Assembly: GCA_963730165.1 (NCBI GenBank)
Contig: CAVSQS010000001.1
Span: 682,001 to 746,000, forward strand
Source: DASSQJ01 sp963730165
GTDB lineage: Bacteria > Actinomycetota > Actinomycetes > Actinomycetales > Dermatophilaceae
Reading direction: 5' to 3'
Length of the DNA stretch: 64,000 nt
The first letter of the stretch is position 1, and the number at the start of each line of letters is the position of its first letter. The translations under genes were made by a program, and so were the position numbers. This document shows, piece after piece, positions 9,956-18,626 of this stretch. The notes beneath the pieces were generated by a model that ran no database searches, was not told where the DNA came from, and saw only the letters and a program-made list of their open reading frames with translations.

Positions 9956-11635
9956 CTACCGGAAGAGCAGCTGGTCGCGGACCTGCCGGTGCAGCACCTT
10001 GCCGATGACCGAGCGCGGCAGCTCGTCGACGAGGACCACCCGGCGCGGGACCTTGTAGCCCGTCAGGTGCTCCCGGCACGCCTGGCGCACCGCGTCGGGG
10101 TCGAGCTCCACCCCGGGCTCGGCCACGACGGCGACGACGACCTCCTCGCCCCCGCCCTCGACGGGCAGCCCGACCGCGGCGGCGTCGAGCACGCCCTCGA
10201 CCTGGCGCAACGCCGCCTCGACCTCGGACGGGTAGACGTTGAAGCCTCCGGTGATGATGAGCTCCTTGATCCGGTCGACGATGGTGACGAACCCGTCGTC
10301 GTCGACCACGACGACGTCGCCCGTGCGCAGCCATCCGCCGGGAAGGAGCACCCGGTCGGTCTCCTCGGGCTGCCCCCAGTAGCCGGAGAAGACCTGCGGA
10401 CCGCGGATGAGCAGCTCGCCCCGCTCCCCCTGCGGGCGCTCGACGCCCGGGTCGTCGGGGTCGACGACCCGGATGTCGGTCGAGGGGAAGGGCACTCCGA
10501 CCGTTCCCGGTCGGCGGTCCGCGGACACCGGGTTGCCGAGGGCGACCGGCGAGGACTCCGTCATCCCGTACCCCTCGACGAGCAGGCCGCCGGAGACCTC
10601 CTCCCAGAGCTCGACGGTCTCGACCGGCAGGGACATCGCCCCGGAGATGCCGAAGCGCACCGAGGTCAGCGAGGCGCCGCGGTCCCGCGCCGCCGTGGCC
10701 AGCTGCTGGTAGATCGGCGGCACGGCCGGCAGGAAGGTCGCCGGGCGGCGACGCATCGCCTCGAGGACCTGGTCGACGTCGAACCGGGGGAAGAGCACGA
10801 GCGTCGCGCCGATGCTCACGGCGAAGGTGAGGCACAGGGTCAGTCCGTAGGCGTGGAAGAGGGGCAGCACCGCGTAGATCGTCTCCTCGCCGTCGCGCAG
10901 GCCGGGCACCCACGCGCGACCCTGGAGGGCGTTGGCGAGCAGGTTCCGGTGGGTGAGGATGGCGCCCTTGGGCGTCCCGGTCGTGCCGCCGGTGTACTGG
11001 AGCAGCGCGACGTCGGTGGGCGCGGGCCGGGGCCACGTGGGGTCGAGCGGGGTCGCCGAGCCGACGAGCCGCTCCCACGAGAGAGCCCCGGGGGCCGACG
11101 CCGTCATCGCGGCCCGCGCGGTACGGGCCGAGGGCAGCGGCAGCCGGAGCATCATCCGCTTCAGGGCGGGCAGCGCGGTCGTCAGGTCGACCGCCACGAC
11201 GGTCTCGACCGCGGTCCGGCTCGCCACCTGCCGGACCGACGGGACCGCCTTGTCCCAGACGATGGCGACCCGCGCTCCGTGGTCGGCGAGCTGGACCTGG
11301 AGCTCCTCCGGCGTGTAGAGCGGGTTGTGCTCCACGACGACCGCTCCCAGGCGCTGGACGGCGTAGAAGGCGACGACGTGCTGCGGGCAGTTCGGCAGGA
11401 TCAGCGCCACCCGGTCGCCCGCCCGCACCCCGAGGGCGTGCAGCGCCCCGGCGGCGCGGGCCACCAGCTCCCCCAGCCGGCTATAGGTCGTCGTGCCGCC
11501 GAAGAAGTCGAGGGCGACGTGGTCACCGAAGCGAGCCACCGACGCCTCGAGGAGGTCGACGAGCGAGTGGTCCGGGACCTCCACCTCCGCCGGGACTCCC
11601 GGGGCGTAGCTGCGCGTCCAGGGGCGCTGCGTCAT
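9956..11635 (-). CDS. fadD: Long-chain fatty acyl-CoA ligase (AMP-binding)
   Basis: ANL-superfamily acyl-CoA synthetase of 559 residues that activates a fatty acid with ATP and CoA. Visible motifs: P-loop YTGGTTGTPKGA near residue 212, GYGMTESSPVALG near 345, LRTGDV near 440, hinge DRIKELIITGGFN near 460 and the catalytic Lys in RSVIGKVLHR near the C-terminus. The start MTQRPWTRSY fits family length. A 20-base palindrome 61-81 bases upstream is a likely TetR-type operator controlling lipid use. The gene name is by family; chain length is not deducible. Confidence 0.88.
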   Translation of the reverse strand: MTQRPWTRSYAPGVPAEVEVPDHSLVDLLEASVARFGDHVALDFFGGTTTYSRLGELVARAAGALHALGVRAGDRVALILPNCPQHVVAFYAVQRLGAVVVEHNPLYTPEELQVQLADHGARVAIVWDKAVPSVRQVASRTAVETVVAVDLTTALPALKRMMLRLPLPSARTARAAMTASAPGALSWERLVGSATPLDPTWPRPAPTDVALLQYTGGTTGTPKGAILTHRNLLANALQGRAWVPGLRDGEETIYAVLPLFHAYGLTLCLTFAVSIGATLVLFPRFDVDQVLEAMRRRPATFLPAVPPIYQQLATAARDRGASLTSVRFGISGAMSLPVETVELWEEVSGGLLVEGYGMTESSPVALGNPVSADRRPGTVGVPFPSTDIRVVDPDDPGVERPQGERGELLIRGPQVFSGYWGQPEETDRVLLPGGWLRTGDVVVVDDDGFVTIVDRIKELIITGGFNVYPSEVEAALRQVEGVLDAAAVGLPVEGGGEEVVVAVVAEPGVELDPDAVRQACREHLTGYKVPRRVVLVDELPRSVIGKVLHRQVRDQLLFR

Positions 11636-11696
11636 CGGTCTCTCGCCGTCCCTCCCGGCCCCCGCCCGGGTCGGGCGTGCGAGCCGGTTCGACCCT

Positions 11697-11716
11697 AACC
11701 TACGGTGGCGTAGGTT
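11697..11716. promoter_or_regulatory. Palindromic operator upstream of fadD
   Basis: AACCTACG-gtgg-CGTAGGTT: perfect 8-bp arms with a 4-base centre, 61 bases before the fadD start. This is the symmetry expected for a TetR/AcrR-type repressor of fatty acid genes. No such regulator gene lies in the window. Confidence 0.65.
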
Positions 11717-11737
11717 CTGGGCTCGGGGCGCCACAGG

Positions 11738-11760
11738 CGGTCAGGCGGCTGCCCTGACCG
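11738..11760. terminator. Hairpin terminator between MFS gene and fadD
   Basis: Inverted repeat CGGTCAGG / CCTGACCG (8 bp, 7-base loop), 69 bases past the stop of the leftward MFS gene and ahead of the fadD promoter, well placed to separate the two units. Confidence 0.55.
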
Positions 11761-11828
11761 GGGCGACCCGGCGCCGGACGATCGGCCCCCGCCACGTCAC
11801 CGCCGTGGGTCACCGACCGCTCCCGGCC

Positions 11829-13085
11829 CTACGAGGCCGGCGCAGGCTCGGCGGGGGGAGGGACGGCCTGCGGGGCGGCGGCGCCCTCCACGGCAGCCGG
11901 GGGCCGGAACGCCTGCCGGCCGAGGACGAGCACGAGGTAGACGGCACCCAGAGCGGTGACGAGCGCCATCACGCCGAAGATCAGGTGGTAGCTGACGAGG
12001 GTCACGAGCAGCGCGCCGACGGCGAGCGACATGGCCTGCGGGACACCCATGCACGACCTCGACCGCGGTGGAGACGCGGCCGATGAGCGACTGCGGGGTC
12101 CGCCGCTGCATCAGCGTCGTGAAGGCGATGAAGAGCACCGGCACGCTGTAGCCGAGCGGGACGACGGCGGCGAGCATCACCACAGGGTCGAGGTCGCGGC
12201 GACGACGGCCAGCGAGCCGGCCATGAGCGCGAGCCCGACGACGACGGCGCCGGTCTCGCCGAGACGGCGCACCCACCGGGGGGCCGTCAGGCCCCCGACG
12301 ACGGCGCCGACGCCCTGGACGGTGACGACGACCCCGGCGAAGGTCGCCGGCTTGTCGAAGGCGTCGAGGATGGCGTAGATGGCGGCCTCGGAGAAGCCGA
12401 CGACGAGGAGCATCAGCCCGAAGGCGACGAGGGTGTGCTTGAGCAGGCGCTCGTGGACCAGGTGCCTCAGCCCCCCGGTCATCTCGGCCCACCAGTGCTG
12501 GGCCACCCGCACCGGGCGGTCCTCGTGCAGCGGGATCCACGCGACGAACGCGGCGGCGACGACGAAGGAGACGGCGTCGACGACCGCCACGGCGCCGCCC
12601 CCGAGCCAGCCGAAGAGCCCGGCACCGACGAGCGGCCCGATGAGCCGGTAGCCCTCCTTGACCGTCTGCAGCGAGGAGTTCGCGTCGACGAGCAGGTGCT
12701 CGGGCATCAGCTCCTTGAGCAGACCGTTCAGCGCGGCGGGCAGGACGATGAACGAGATGCCGTAGAGGAACGCCACGACCCAGATGAGCCACACGTCGCT
12801 CGCGTCGCGCACGAGCAGGAGCGGCAGGACGACGACGGACGAGGCGAGGTTGCCCCAGATCAGCAGCGGGCGGCGGCGGAAGCGGTCGATGTACATCCCG
12901 AGGAACGGGGCGAACAGCGCCGGCACGACCATGAAGAAGAAGGTCAGACCGGCCATCGCGTTCGAGCCGGTGAGGGTCTTCACCCAGATCGACAGGACGA
13001 GGAGCATGAGGGAGTCACCGAGCATGCTCGTCGACATCCCGGTGAAGAGCCGCCGGAAACCGGTGACCTGGAAGGCCTCTCGCAT
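11829..13085 (-). CDS. MFS transporter, frame interrupted twice
   Basis: Major facilitator efflux protein of ~418 residues with about twelve hydrophobic segments and the loop 2-3 signature GMYIDRFRRRPLLIWG (near 62-77). It begins MREAFQVTGFRRLFTGMSTS at an ATG overlapping the ArsR-type regulator's stop (TGATG). The frame changes near 12,180 (after VAATSTLW, resuming VMLAAVVPLGYSVPV) and near 12,048 (after GRVSTAVEVV, resuming MGVPQAMSLAVG); homology is continuous, so these look like single-base sequence errors. It belongs to the NreB/tetracycline-type branch. Probably exports a toxic compound sensed by its partner regulator; substrate unknown. Confidence 0.78.
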
Positions 13086-13762
13086 CACTGCTCCTTGTTC
13101 TCGTCGGTGTGCCGCGACGGGAGCGGCCGCTGGGTCTGGTCATCGGGCGGCGCGGTCGCCGCGGGGACGTTCTCGGCCGTGACCGGCCGGCCGTCGGGGT
13201 GGTAGGCGGGCACCGCCCAGCCCATGACGGTGACGAGCCGCGAGCCCGGCGGGCGGAGCGTGGGGTCGTACAGCCGGTCGAGGTGGCGGGTGGCCACCTG
13301 CCGGAGGTCCTCGGCCAGCTCGGCGAACTCGTCCTCGGTCAGCCACATCGCGCCCTGCGAGGACCCGGCGGGCTCGCGCCATGCGGCGTCGTCGGCGGCC
13401 AGCCACCGGCGCGCCTCGGCGTAGCGCGCCACCTCCCGGTCGACGAGCATCGCGGTGAGCGCCTCGCCGGCCAGCTGAGCCGACTCCGAGGTGTCCTGCT
13501 CGTTCCACGACAGCCCTCGCGAGGCCGCCCGCCAGGGGCGGGCGCGGCCGGTGCCGCCGCCGGCCTCCTCGACGAACCCGTGCTCGGCCAGCTTGCGCAG
13601 GTGCCAGGAGCAGTTGGCCGGCGACTCGTCGATGCGAGTACCCAGCTCGGACGCCGTCAGGGGTCCGAAGACGACGAGCTGCTCGAGGATGGACATCCGA
13701 ACCGGGTGAGCAAGCGCCCTGAGGTCGGTGGGGTCGGTGAGCTGTCGTGTCGTGCGTTCCAC
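13085..13762 (-). CDS. ArsR-family winged-helix repressor
   Basis: Regulator of 225 residues. The N-terminal winged helix (about 12-75) reads LRALAHPVRMSILEQLVVFG then TASELGTRIDESPANCSWHL, the ArsR/SmtB fold. No Cys metal site is evident, so a small-molecule ligand is likely. The C-terminal ~140 residues are a helical extension seen in ArsR proteins paired with MFS pumps. The start is GTG at 13762, six bases downstream of a strong -10, implying a leaderless mRNA. It overlaps the MFS start, so regulator and pump are one operon, presumably autorepressed through the palindrome in its promoter. Confidence 0.85.
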   Translation of the reverse strand: MERTTRQLTDPTDLRALAHPVRMSILEQLVVFGPLTASELGTRIDESPANCSWHLRKLAEHGFVEEAGGGTGRARPWRAASRGLSWNEQDTSESAQLAGEALTAMLVDREVARYAEARRWLAADDAAWREPAGSSQGAMWLTEDEFAELAEDLRQVATRHLDRLYDPTLRPPGSRLVTVMGWAVPAYHPDGRPVTAENVPAATAPPDDQTQRPLPSRHTDENKEQ

Positions 13763-13768
13763 ACGTCA

Positions 13769-13797
13769 AAAGTACTCTTTCGAAAGACTCATTGCAA
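13769..13797 (-). promoter_or_regulatory. ArsR-MFS operon promoter with palindromic operator
   Basis: On the minus strand: -35 TTGCAA (13797-13792), 17-base spacer, -10 TACTTT (13774-13769), then 6 bases to the GTG start. The spacer contains a perfect palindrome TCTTTCGAAAGA (13776-13787). A dimeric repressor bound there would cover the space between the two promoter elements. This is one of the clearest promoters in the window. Confidence 0.75.
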
Positions 13798-14104
13798 TAG
13801 GCAGTGAGGCGGCGCCGGCCCCCCGGGCTCCGCAGGTCGAGCACAGCGCGTCACGGCTCCGTCGTGTGCGGGTCCGTCGCCGATGCCTGGGCGGCTCGAT
13901 CGGCCGAGGCGCCCCTCACCGGACCGATCTGTTGGACCCCCTCGGCAGCATCGTCATCGCACGCCGGCAAGGGCCGCGGACGGTGCGGGACCTGCAGCCG
14001 CAGGTGGACGTCGACCTCCGCGCGAGGGGGCCCTTGCCGGGGTGCGCAGAGCAGCAGCAGGGCGCGACCGCGACCTGCGACGGACACCCCAGGAGGGAAC
14101 CCTC
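13798..14104. other. Intergenic region upstream of Ltp-like gene
   Basis: About 300 bases without a credible gene; open frames here lack ribosome sites and homology. It contains one copy of the 15-mer TGTTGGACCCCCTCG (13930-13944), which recurs at 19330-19344 ahead of another gene, and ends in the AGGAGGG ribosome site of the next gene. No tRNA or hairpin was seen. Confidence 0.5.
13930..13944. repeat. 15-bp repeat TGTTGGACCCCCTCG, copy 1
   Basis: Exact copy of the 15-mer at 19330-19344. Both lie upstream of rightward genes (175 and 49 bases from their ATGs), so a shared regulatory element is possible. Chance is not excluded. Confidence 0.4.
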
Positions 14105-14788
14105 ATGACCCAGCAGCCCAGCTACCGACCCGGCGACGTCGCCAACGGCCACCGCCTCGGTGAGGACGGCCAGTGGCACCCGCTCGAGCCGACCGTGACG
14201 GCCCAGCCGACCACCGCGAAGGGCGGTGCGCTGGGCTGGGTCGGCCGCCACAAGGTGCTCAGCGCCATCGGCGCGATCTTCCTGCTCATGGTCGTCATCG
14301 GCGCGCTCTCCGGAGGCGGCGGCGACGACACCACCACGACGGCGGCCGCCGCTGCCGCATCGAGCACCCCGACCGCGGAGCCCACGAGCGAGCCGACGAC
14401 CGAACCGGCCTCCGAGTCGCCCGCGCCGACGACAGCCGCCCCGACGCCCACCCCCACACCGACGAAGTCCACCCCGTCGATGACCAGGGCCCAGGAGAAC
14501 GCCCTGCGCGCCGCGCAGGACTACCTCGAGTTCAAGGGGTTCAGCAAGAAGGGCCTGATCGACCAGCTGTCCTCCGAGTACGGGGAGGGCTTCGACACGG
14601 CGGACGCCACCTGGGCCGTCGAGCACCTCGACGTGAGCTGGAACGAGCAGGCCGTGCGGGTCGCCGAGGACTACCTCGACGTCAAGGGCTTCTCCCGGCA
14701 GGGGCTCATCGACCAGCTGAGCAGCGAGTACGGCGAGCAGTTCACCGTGAAGCAGGCGACCTACGCCGCGGACGAGGTCGGCCTCTGA
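14105..14788 (+). CDS. Membrane-anchored Ltp-like surface protein
   Basis: Protein of 227 residues. A short cytoplasmic head, with a WHPLEP motif near residue 24, is followed by one membrane segment (VLSAIGAIFLLMVVIGALSG, ~50-69), a long Thr/Pro/Ser/Ala linker (~75-125) and two tandem repeats of ~46 residues: AAQDYLEFKGFSKKGLIDQL and VAEDYLDVKGFSRQGLIDQL, each followed by SSEYGE. Such repeats are the host cell surface-exposed lipoprotein (Ltp) domain, named after a phage superinfection-exclusion lipoprotein but common in actinobacterial chromosomes. There is no lipobox here; anchoring is by the membrane segment. AGGAGGG precedes the ATG. Function unknown. Confidence 0.78.
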   Translation: MTQQPSYRPGDVANGHRLGEDGQWHPLEPTVTAQPTTAKGGALGWVGRHKVLSAIGAIFLLMVVIGALSGGGGDDTTTTAAAAAASSTPTAEPTSEPTTEPASESPAPTTAAPTPTPTPTKSTPSMTRAQENALRAAQDYLEFKGFSKKGLIDQLSSEYGEGFDTADATWAVEHLDVSWNEQAVRVAEDYLDVKGFSRQGLIDQLSSEYGEQFTVKQATYAADEVGL

Positions 14789-14882
14789 GCCGTCGCCGAC
14801 CCGCGCCGCGACGGACGCCGCCCACCGGCCACCCGTGGGAGGGTGAGTGCGACCGGTCGCACTCACGTGACCGTCGGGAGGG

Positions 14883-16394
14883 GTGCACGCCGTGGACGGA
14901 TGCCGGGTGGGCGTGGGGCGGGCCGACATCACGCCGGTCGAGCCGGGGGCGACGACGGGCTGGGGCCCGCTCGGCCGGAAGGACGCCGAGCCACCCTCCG
15001 AGGCCGACCAGCGGCTGCTCGTCACGGCCCTCGCTCTCGAGGACGCCCGTGGTGAGCGGGTCGTGCTCGTCAACGCCGACCTGCACTGCGGCGGTCTGCA
15101 CCTGTGGCGGGCCGCCGTCGCGGCGAGCGGCCTCGACGCCTCGCGGGTCGTCCTCTGCGGCACCCACACCCACGAGGGTCCCGGCCAGCGCTACGGCGGT
15201 CTGATGTACACGCTGCTCGCCGGGCCGTCGCCCCGGGCTCCGTGGGCGAGCACCCGCCGGCTCGACCCGCTCGTCCGGAGCGCCGTGACCCGCGCCCTGG
15301 AGGCCCTCGCACCGGGCGGCGTCACCGTGGTCCGCCCGGTCGTGGACGGCGTCGCGAGCAACCGCGCCGTGCCGGCGTGGGACCACTACGACGAGGCGAC
15401 GCGCGCGGCGTTCCTCGACCACTCGTCCACCCGCCCCGACCAGCCGGTTCCCGACCGGCTGCGCGACCCGCGGGCGACCGTGCTCGTGGCGCGGTCCGAC
15501 GACGGGAGCGTCGATGCCGCTCTCGCGTGGTACGCCGTCCACGGAACGGCGCTCGGCGCGACCTGGCCGGCCTTCGGGTCCGACCTCTGGGGTGCCGCAA
15601 GGGCCGAGGCGGAGCTCGACGGCACCGTCGTCGGCTTCGGCGGTGGCTCGAGCGGCGACATCTCGCCACTCCCGCTCGATGCCGAGGGCCGGGTCCGCGA
15701 CCCGGACGACGGGCGACCAGCGACCCAGGGGCACGAGCTGGCGGACGTGGTCGGCCGGCGGCTCGGCAGGGCCGTCCGCCGAGCCGCGGCGGAGGCCGAG
15801 GTGCGCCCCTTCACCCTCGGGGCGGCGCACGAGATGTGGGCGCCGCGCTCGACGGGGCTGCCGGCCCCCCTGAGCGGGCTCGCCACGGCCGGCGGTGGGG
15901 TCGACGGACCGACCGCGCAGTGGGCGCAGGTGGCAGCCGGCATCCACGCCCCGGCGTACGCCGCGCACCGGTCGCGCGTCCACCCGGAGGTCGATGGTCA
16001 CGGACCGAAGATCAGCATCCTCCACGCCTACACCGGGCTCCCTCTCCCGATGGGATGGCTGTTCGCCTCCTTGGCGCCCAAGCGCCTCCCCCTGCACGTC
16101 ATCCGCGTCGGCGACCACACCTTCGCCACCGTGCCGGGAGAGCCCACGACGATGACGGGCGCGCGGATCGAGTCCGCCGTGCAGGTCGCCTCGCACGCCC
16201 GCTCCACGTCGGTGGTGGGCTTCGCCGGAGACTACGGCGGCTACTGGACGACGCCCGAGGAGTACCTGGAGCAGCGCTACGAGGGTGCCTCGACGATCTT
16301 CGGCCGGAACGCGTCGGCCCGGCTCGTCGAGCGCCTCGCGGCGGCTGGCGGCGGAGTGCAGCGCCGTGGGTCCACCGGGCGGCGTCGGCGGTAG
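14883..16394 (+). CDS. Neutral/alkaline ceramidase-like hydrolase
   Basis: Protein of 503 residues resembling the neutral ceramidase family: GVGRADITPVEPGATTGWG at the N-terminus, VLVNADLHCGG near 60, the metal-site segment CGTHTHEGPGQRYGG near 92, and the nucleophile-type segment GGGSSGDISPLP near 255. There is no signal peptide, so unlike secreted ceramidases it would be cytoplasmic, or the true start is missed. GTG at 14883 sits almost on top of GGGAGG; the GTG at 14892 is better spaced (~11 bases) and may be the real start. Likely cleaves an amide-linked lipid; substrate inferred from family only. Confidence 0.75.
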   Translation: MHAVDGCRVGVGRADITPVEPGATTGWGPLGRKDAEPPSEADQRLLVTALALEDARGERVVLVNADLHCGGLHLWRAAVAASGLDASRVVLCGTHTHEGPGQRYGGLMYTLLAGPSPRAPWASTRRLDPLVRSAVTRALEALAPGGVTVVRPVVDGVASNRAVPAWDHYDEATRAAFLDHSSTRPDQPVPDRLRDPRATVLVARSDDGSVDAALAWYAVHGTALGATWPAFGSDLWGAARAEAELDGTVVGFGGGSSGDISPLPLDAEGRVRDPDDGRPATQGHELADVVGRRLGRAVRRAAAEAEVRPFTLGAAHEMWAPRSTGLPAPLSGLATAGGGVDGPTAQWAQVAAGIHAPAYAAHRSRVHPEVDGHGPKISILHAYTGLPLPMGWLFASLAPKRLPLHVIRVGDHTFATVPGEPTTMTGARIESAVQVASHARSTSVVGFAGDYGGYWTTPEEYLEQRYEGASTIFGRNASARLVERLAAAGGGVQRRGSTGRRRR

Positions 16395-16464
16395 CCACCA
16401 CTGCGTAGGCCACGACCCACTCGGCGCGTCCGGCACCACCTACGTCGGGCGCGCAGGGCACGAG

Positions 16465-17877
16465 CTACGCGGCGCCCAGGGAGCGCAGCCGCTCGGACGT
16501 GAGGTCTGGCACGGCAGGGGCCGACCGCTCCGCTCGTAGTCGTTCGAGGTGGCGGTCGTAGCTACCGTCGCTCAGATCCCACACGACGTATCGCCCCCGG
16601 TCGTCGGGTGTGGCTCGCACCGTGGCCCAGAGCCGCCGGGTGTGGACGGTGGTGTGGTGGCGCTGGCAGAGCAGGGCGGCGTTGCCGATGTCGGACAACC
16701 CGCCGTCGACCCAGTGCAGCACGTGGTGCGCCTTCGTCCACGCTGCCGGCGCTCCGCATCCGGGGTACGTGCACGCTCGGTCGCGACGCCACAGCCGGCG
16801 CCGCTGCGCTCGGGTGAACAGCCTGACCACCCGGCCCAGGTCCAGATCCTCACTCGCACTTCCCAAGACGTACGGGATGAGCTCGGCCTCGCAGGCGATC
16901 CGCCGCAGCACTCCCGGGGAGAGGATCGTCCCGGTCGCACTCGAGCCGATCACCTCGCCGCACCCGGTCTCGTCCTGCAGGTCGGCCAGGGCGATGGTGA
17001 CGTGCACCGCAGCAGCCGACCCGGCCGCGCCGTCCGGCCCGCCGCTCTCGTCGGCATCCCGGGAGCTGGAGCGGCGGCACACCTCGGTCAGGGCCTCGAC
17101 CCGCCGCTGCCCGGCCGGGCGCAGGTCGCGCTCCCCCGTCTCGTCGTTGGGAGCCGGGGCGGACAGCGGGCCGATCGCCGCCTCCAGCGCCGCGGCCTGC
17201 TCCGGGGTCATGAGCAGCTGGTACTCGGTCAGATCCTCGGACTCCACGATCGGCGCCGACAACCGCGCCGCCGCGGCCAGCCGCTCCTGCAGGTCATCGA
17301 GCACGCCGGCCCGACCGTGCTCGGCGAGCAGCCGGGGCCGCAGCCGCCGCATCACTGCCGGCCCCCACTGGACCCCGAGCTCGAGCAGGGCACGCGTCAC
17401 CGTGGGGACGGCCGCGGGTACCAGCTGGGGCTCGAGCCGCTCGAGCTCGCGCATCACGGCCGCGGCCAGCGCAGGTGACACCACCCCCGCCGCCACGCCG
17501 GCCCACACGATGCCGAGCGAGGACTCCGGGTCGATGACGACTCCCTCCGGACGCCACGGCGAGCTCCCCGGCACCACGGCCTGGGCCACCGAGGCGACGG
17601 CCCCGGCACCGCCCTGGCGCAACGACGGCGCGTGGTCGCGCACCCAGGCGTGCACGTTGGTGCCGGCCGCCGCGACCTCGCCGCGGGACACCGCCTCCAC
17701 GGTGACCGCCACCCGAAGTGCCGCCGCCTTCGCGGCCACGCCGTCGGTCAGCGCCATCAGCTCGGTCAGCTCCGCCCCCGACGCCTGGTGGAGCAGGTCA
17801 TCCATGCCGTCGAGGGCGTCCGCGGCAGCCTGGAGCCGGGAGCGGCGCTCCGAGAGGCTGATCGGCTGCTGGTCCAT
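16465..17877 (-). CDS. DUF222/13E12-repeat protein with HNH endonuclease domain
   Basis: Protein of 470 residues typical of the REP13E12 family of actinobacteria. Residues ~20-300 are the helical DUF222 domain (ELMALTDGVAAKAAALRVAV, YQLLMTPEQAAALEAAIG). The C-terminus (~360-430) is an HNH nuclease with CTYPGCGAPAAWTKAHHVLH, then DIGNAALLCQRHHTTVH. Family members often occur in many copies per genome and their role is unsettled. The ATG at 17877 was chosen because it lies 6 bases after a TATGAT -10; the ATG at 17898 falls inside the LexA box. Expression is predicted to be DNA-damage induced. Confidence 0.88.
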   Translation of the reverse strand: MDQQPISLSERRSRLQAAADALDGMDDLLHQASGAELTELMALTDGVAAKAAALRVAVTVEAVSRGEVAAAGTNVHAWVRDHAPSLRQGGAGAVASVAQAVVPGSSPWRPEGVVIDPESSLGIVWAGVAAGVVSPALAAAVMRELERLEPQLVPAAVPTVTRALLELGVQWGPAVMRRLRPRLLAEHGRAGVLDDLQERLAAAARLSAPIVESEDLTEYQLLMTPEQAAALEAAIGPLSAPAPNDETGERDLRPAGQRRVEALTEVCRRSSSRDADESGGPDGAAGSAAAVHVTIALADLQDETGCGEVIGSSATGTILSPGVLRRIACEAELIPYVLGSASEDLDLGRVVRLFTRAQRRRLWRRDRACTYPGCGAPAAWTKAHHVLHWVDGGLSDIGNAALLCQRHHTTVHTRRLWATVRATPDDRGRYVVWDLSDGSYDRHLERLRAERSAPAVPDLTSERLRSLGAA

Positions 17878-17883
17878 ACCCGA

Positions 17884-17913
17884 ATCATAATCGAACATGT
17901 GTTCGGATTGCAA
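17884..17913 (-). promoter_or_regulatory. SOS promoter: LexA box inside -35/-10
   Basis: TCGAACATGTGTTCGG (17891-17906) matches the actinobacterial LexA box TCGAAC-N4-GTTCGA at 15 of 16 positions counting N as free. On the minus strand it lies between -35 TTGCAA (17913-17908) and -10 TATGAT (17889-17884), spacer 18, with the HNH gene ATG 6 bases beyond. LexA binding would block the promoter. SOS control of 13E12-type genes is established in mycobacteria. Confidence 0.85.
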
Positions 17914-18040
17914 GCCCCTGTGGACACAGCACAGCATCGCGCCGGACGAGGGGCTAGGCATCACCGACCGCCTTCTCGGCTCGGCAGCGACGCCGACATG
18001 CCGCGCCCCGTCGTACGTCACCCCCGGGCGCACCTCGCGG

Positions 18041-18493
18041 TCAGCTGAGGATGCCGTACCGCGCGTTCCAGCGCTGCGCGCCGCTGTAGGCGTCGATCAT
18101 CGACCAGATCCACACAATGGGCGCGAGGAAGACCCCGACGAACACCAGGATCAGCACCAGGCTGCCGATGTAGGAGAGCAGGAAGGCCACGCCCTTGCCG
18201 CCCTGGCCGTTGACGAACTGCCCGAGGCCCGGCACGAAGAAGGACGCGATGACGGCCAGGGCCGGGTTCTTCGGGGCGACCTGCCGCGCTGGGACGTAGC
18301 CGTACTGACCCTGCATCATGGGCGCCACCTGCTGGGCCGGCTGCGGAGTCGCAGGAACGACCACACCGCTCGCGACAGCCGGCGGCGGAACCGGCGCCGA
18401 CCGGACGTGCGGCGACCACTGGGCGCCCGTCCAGTACCGCTCCGTGCCGTCCGGCTGTCGGTACCACCCGGCTGGTGCGCTGCTCGGTGCCAT
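18041..18493 (-). CDS. DUF2510/TM2-type small membrane protein
   Basis: Protein of 150 residues. The N-terminal DUF2510 motif PAGWYRQPDGTERYWTGAQW (8-27) is followed by a Pro/Val/Gln-rich linker and two hydrophobic segments (~78-100 and ~103-128) with VIASFFVPGLGQFVNGQ, resembling the TM2 fold. Orientation is probably both ends inside. Such proteins are frequent in actinobacteria without assigned function. The ATG is preceded by a GAGACGAGGGAGACG purine stretch. Confidence 0.8.
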   Translation of the reverse strand: MAPSSAPAGWYRQPDGTERYWTGAQWSPHVRSAPVPPPAVASGVVVPATPQPAQQVAPMMQGQYGYVPARQVAPKNPALAVIASFFVPGLGQFVNGQGGKGVAFLLSYIGSLVLILVFVGVFLAPIVWIWSMIDAYSGAQRWNARYGILS

Positions 18494-18583
18494 CTCGTCT
18501 CCCTCGTCTCGGCGCGGACCGGCTCATCGGCCGGCCGGCCGTGGATCGATCATGTCGGATTCCCGCGCGAGATGCTGCACGGC

Positions 18584-18615
18584 CGGGCGGGCCGGCTGCG
18601 ACGCCGGCCCGCCCG
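18584..18615. terminator. Strong hairpin terminator
   Basis: Perfect 13-bp inverted repeat CGGGCGGGCCGGC / GCCGGCCCGCCCG with a 6-base loop, 12 bases after the stop of the leftward secreted-protein gene. Confidence 0.75.
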
Positions 18616-18626
18616 AGGCCGCCTGG

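Noticed and set aside
16465..17877. HNH protein as a group II intron or homing endonuclease
   Set aside because: The N-terminal DUF222 domain and SOS promoter fit the 13E12 family; no reverse transcriptase or intron structure.
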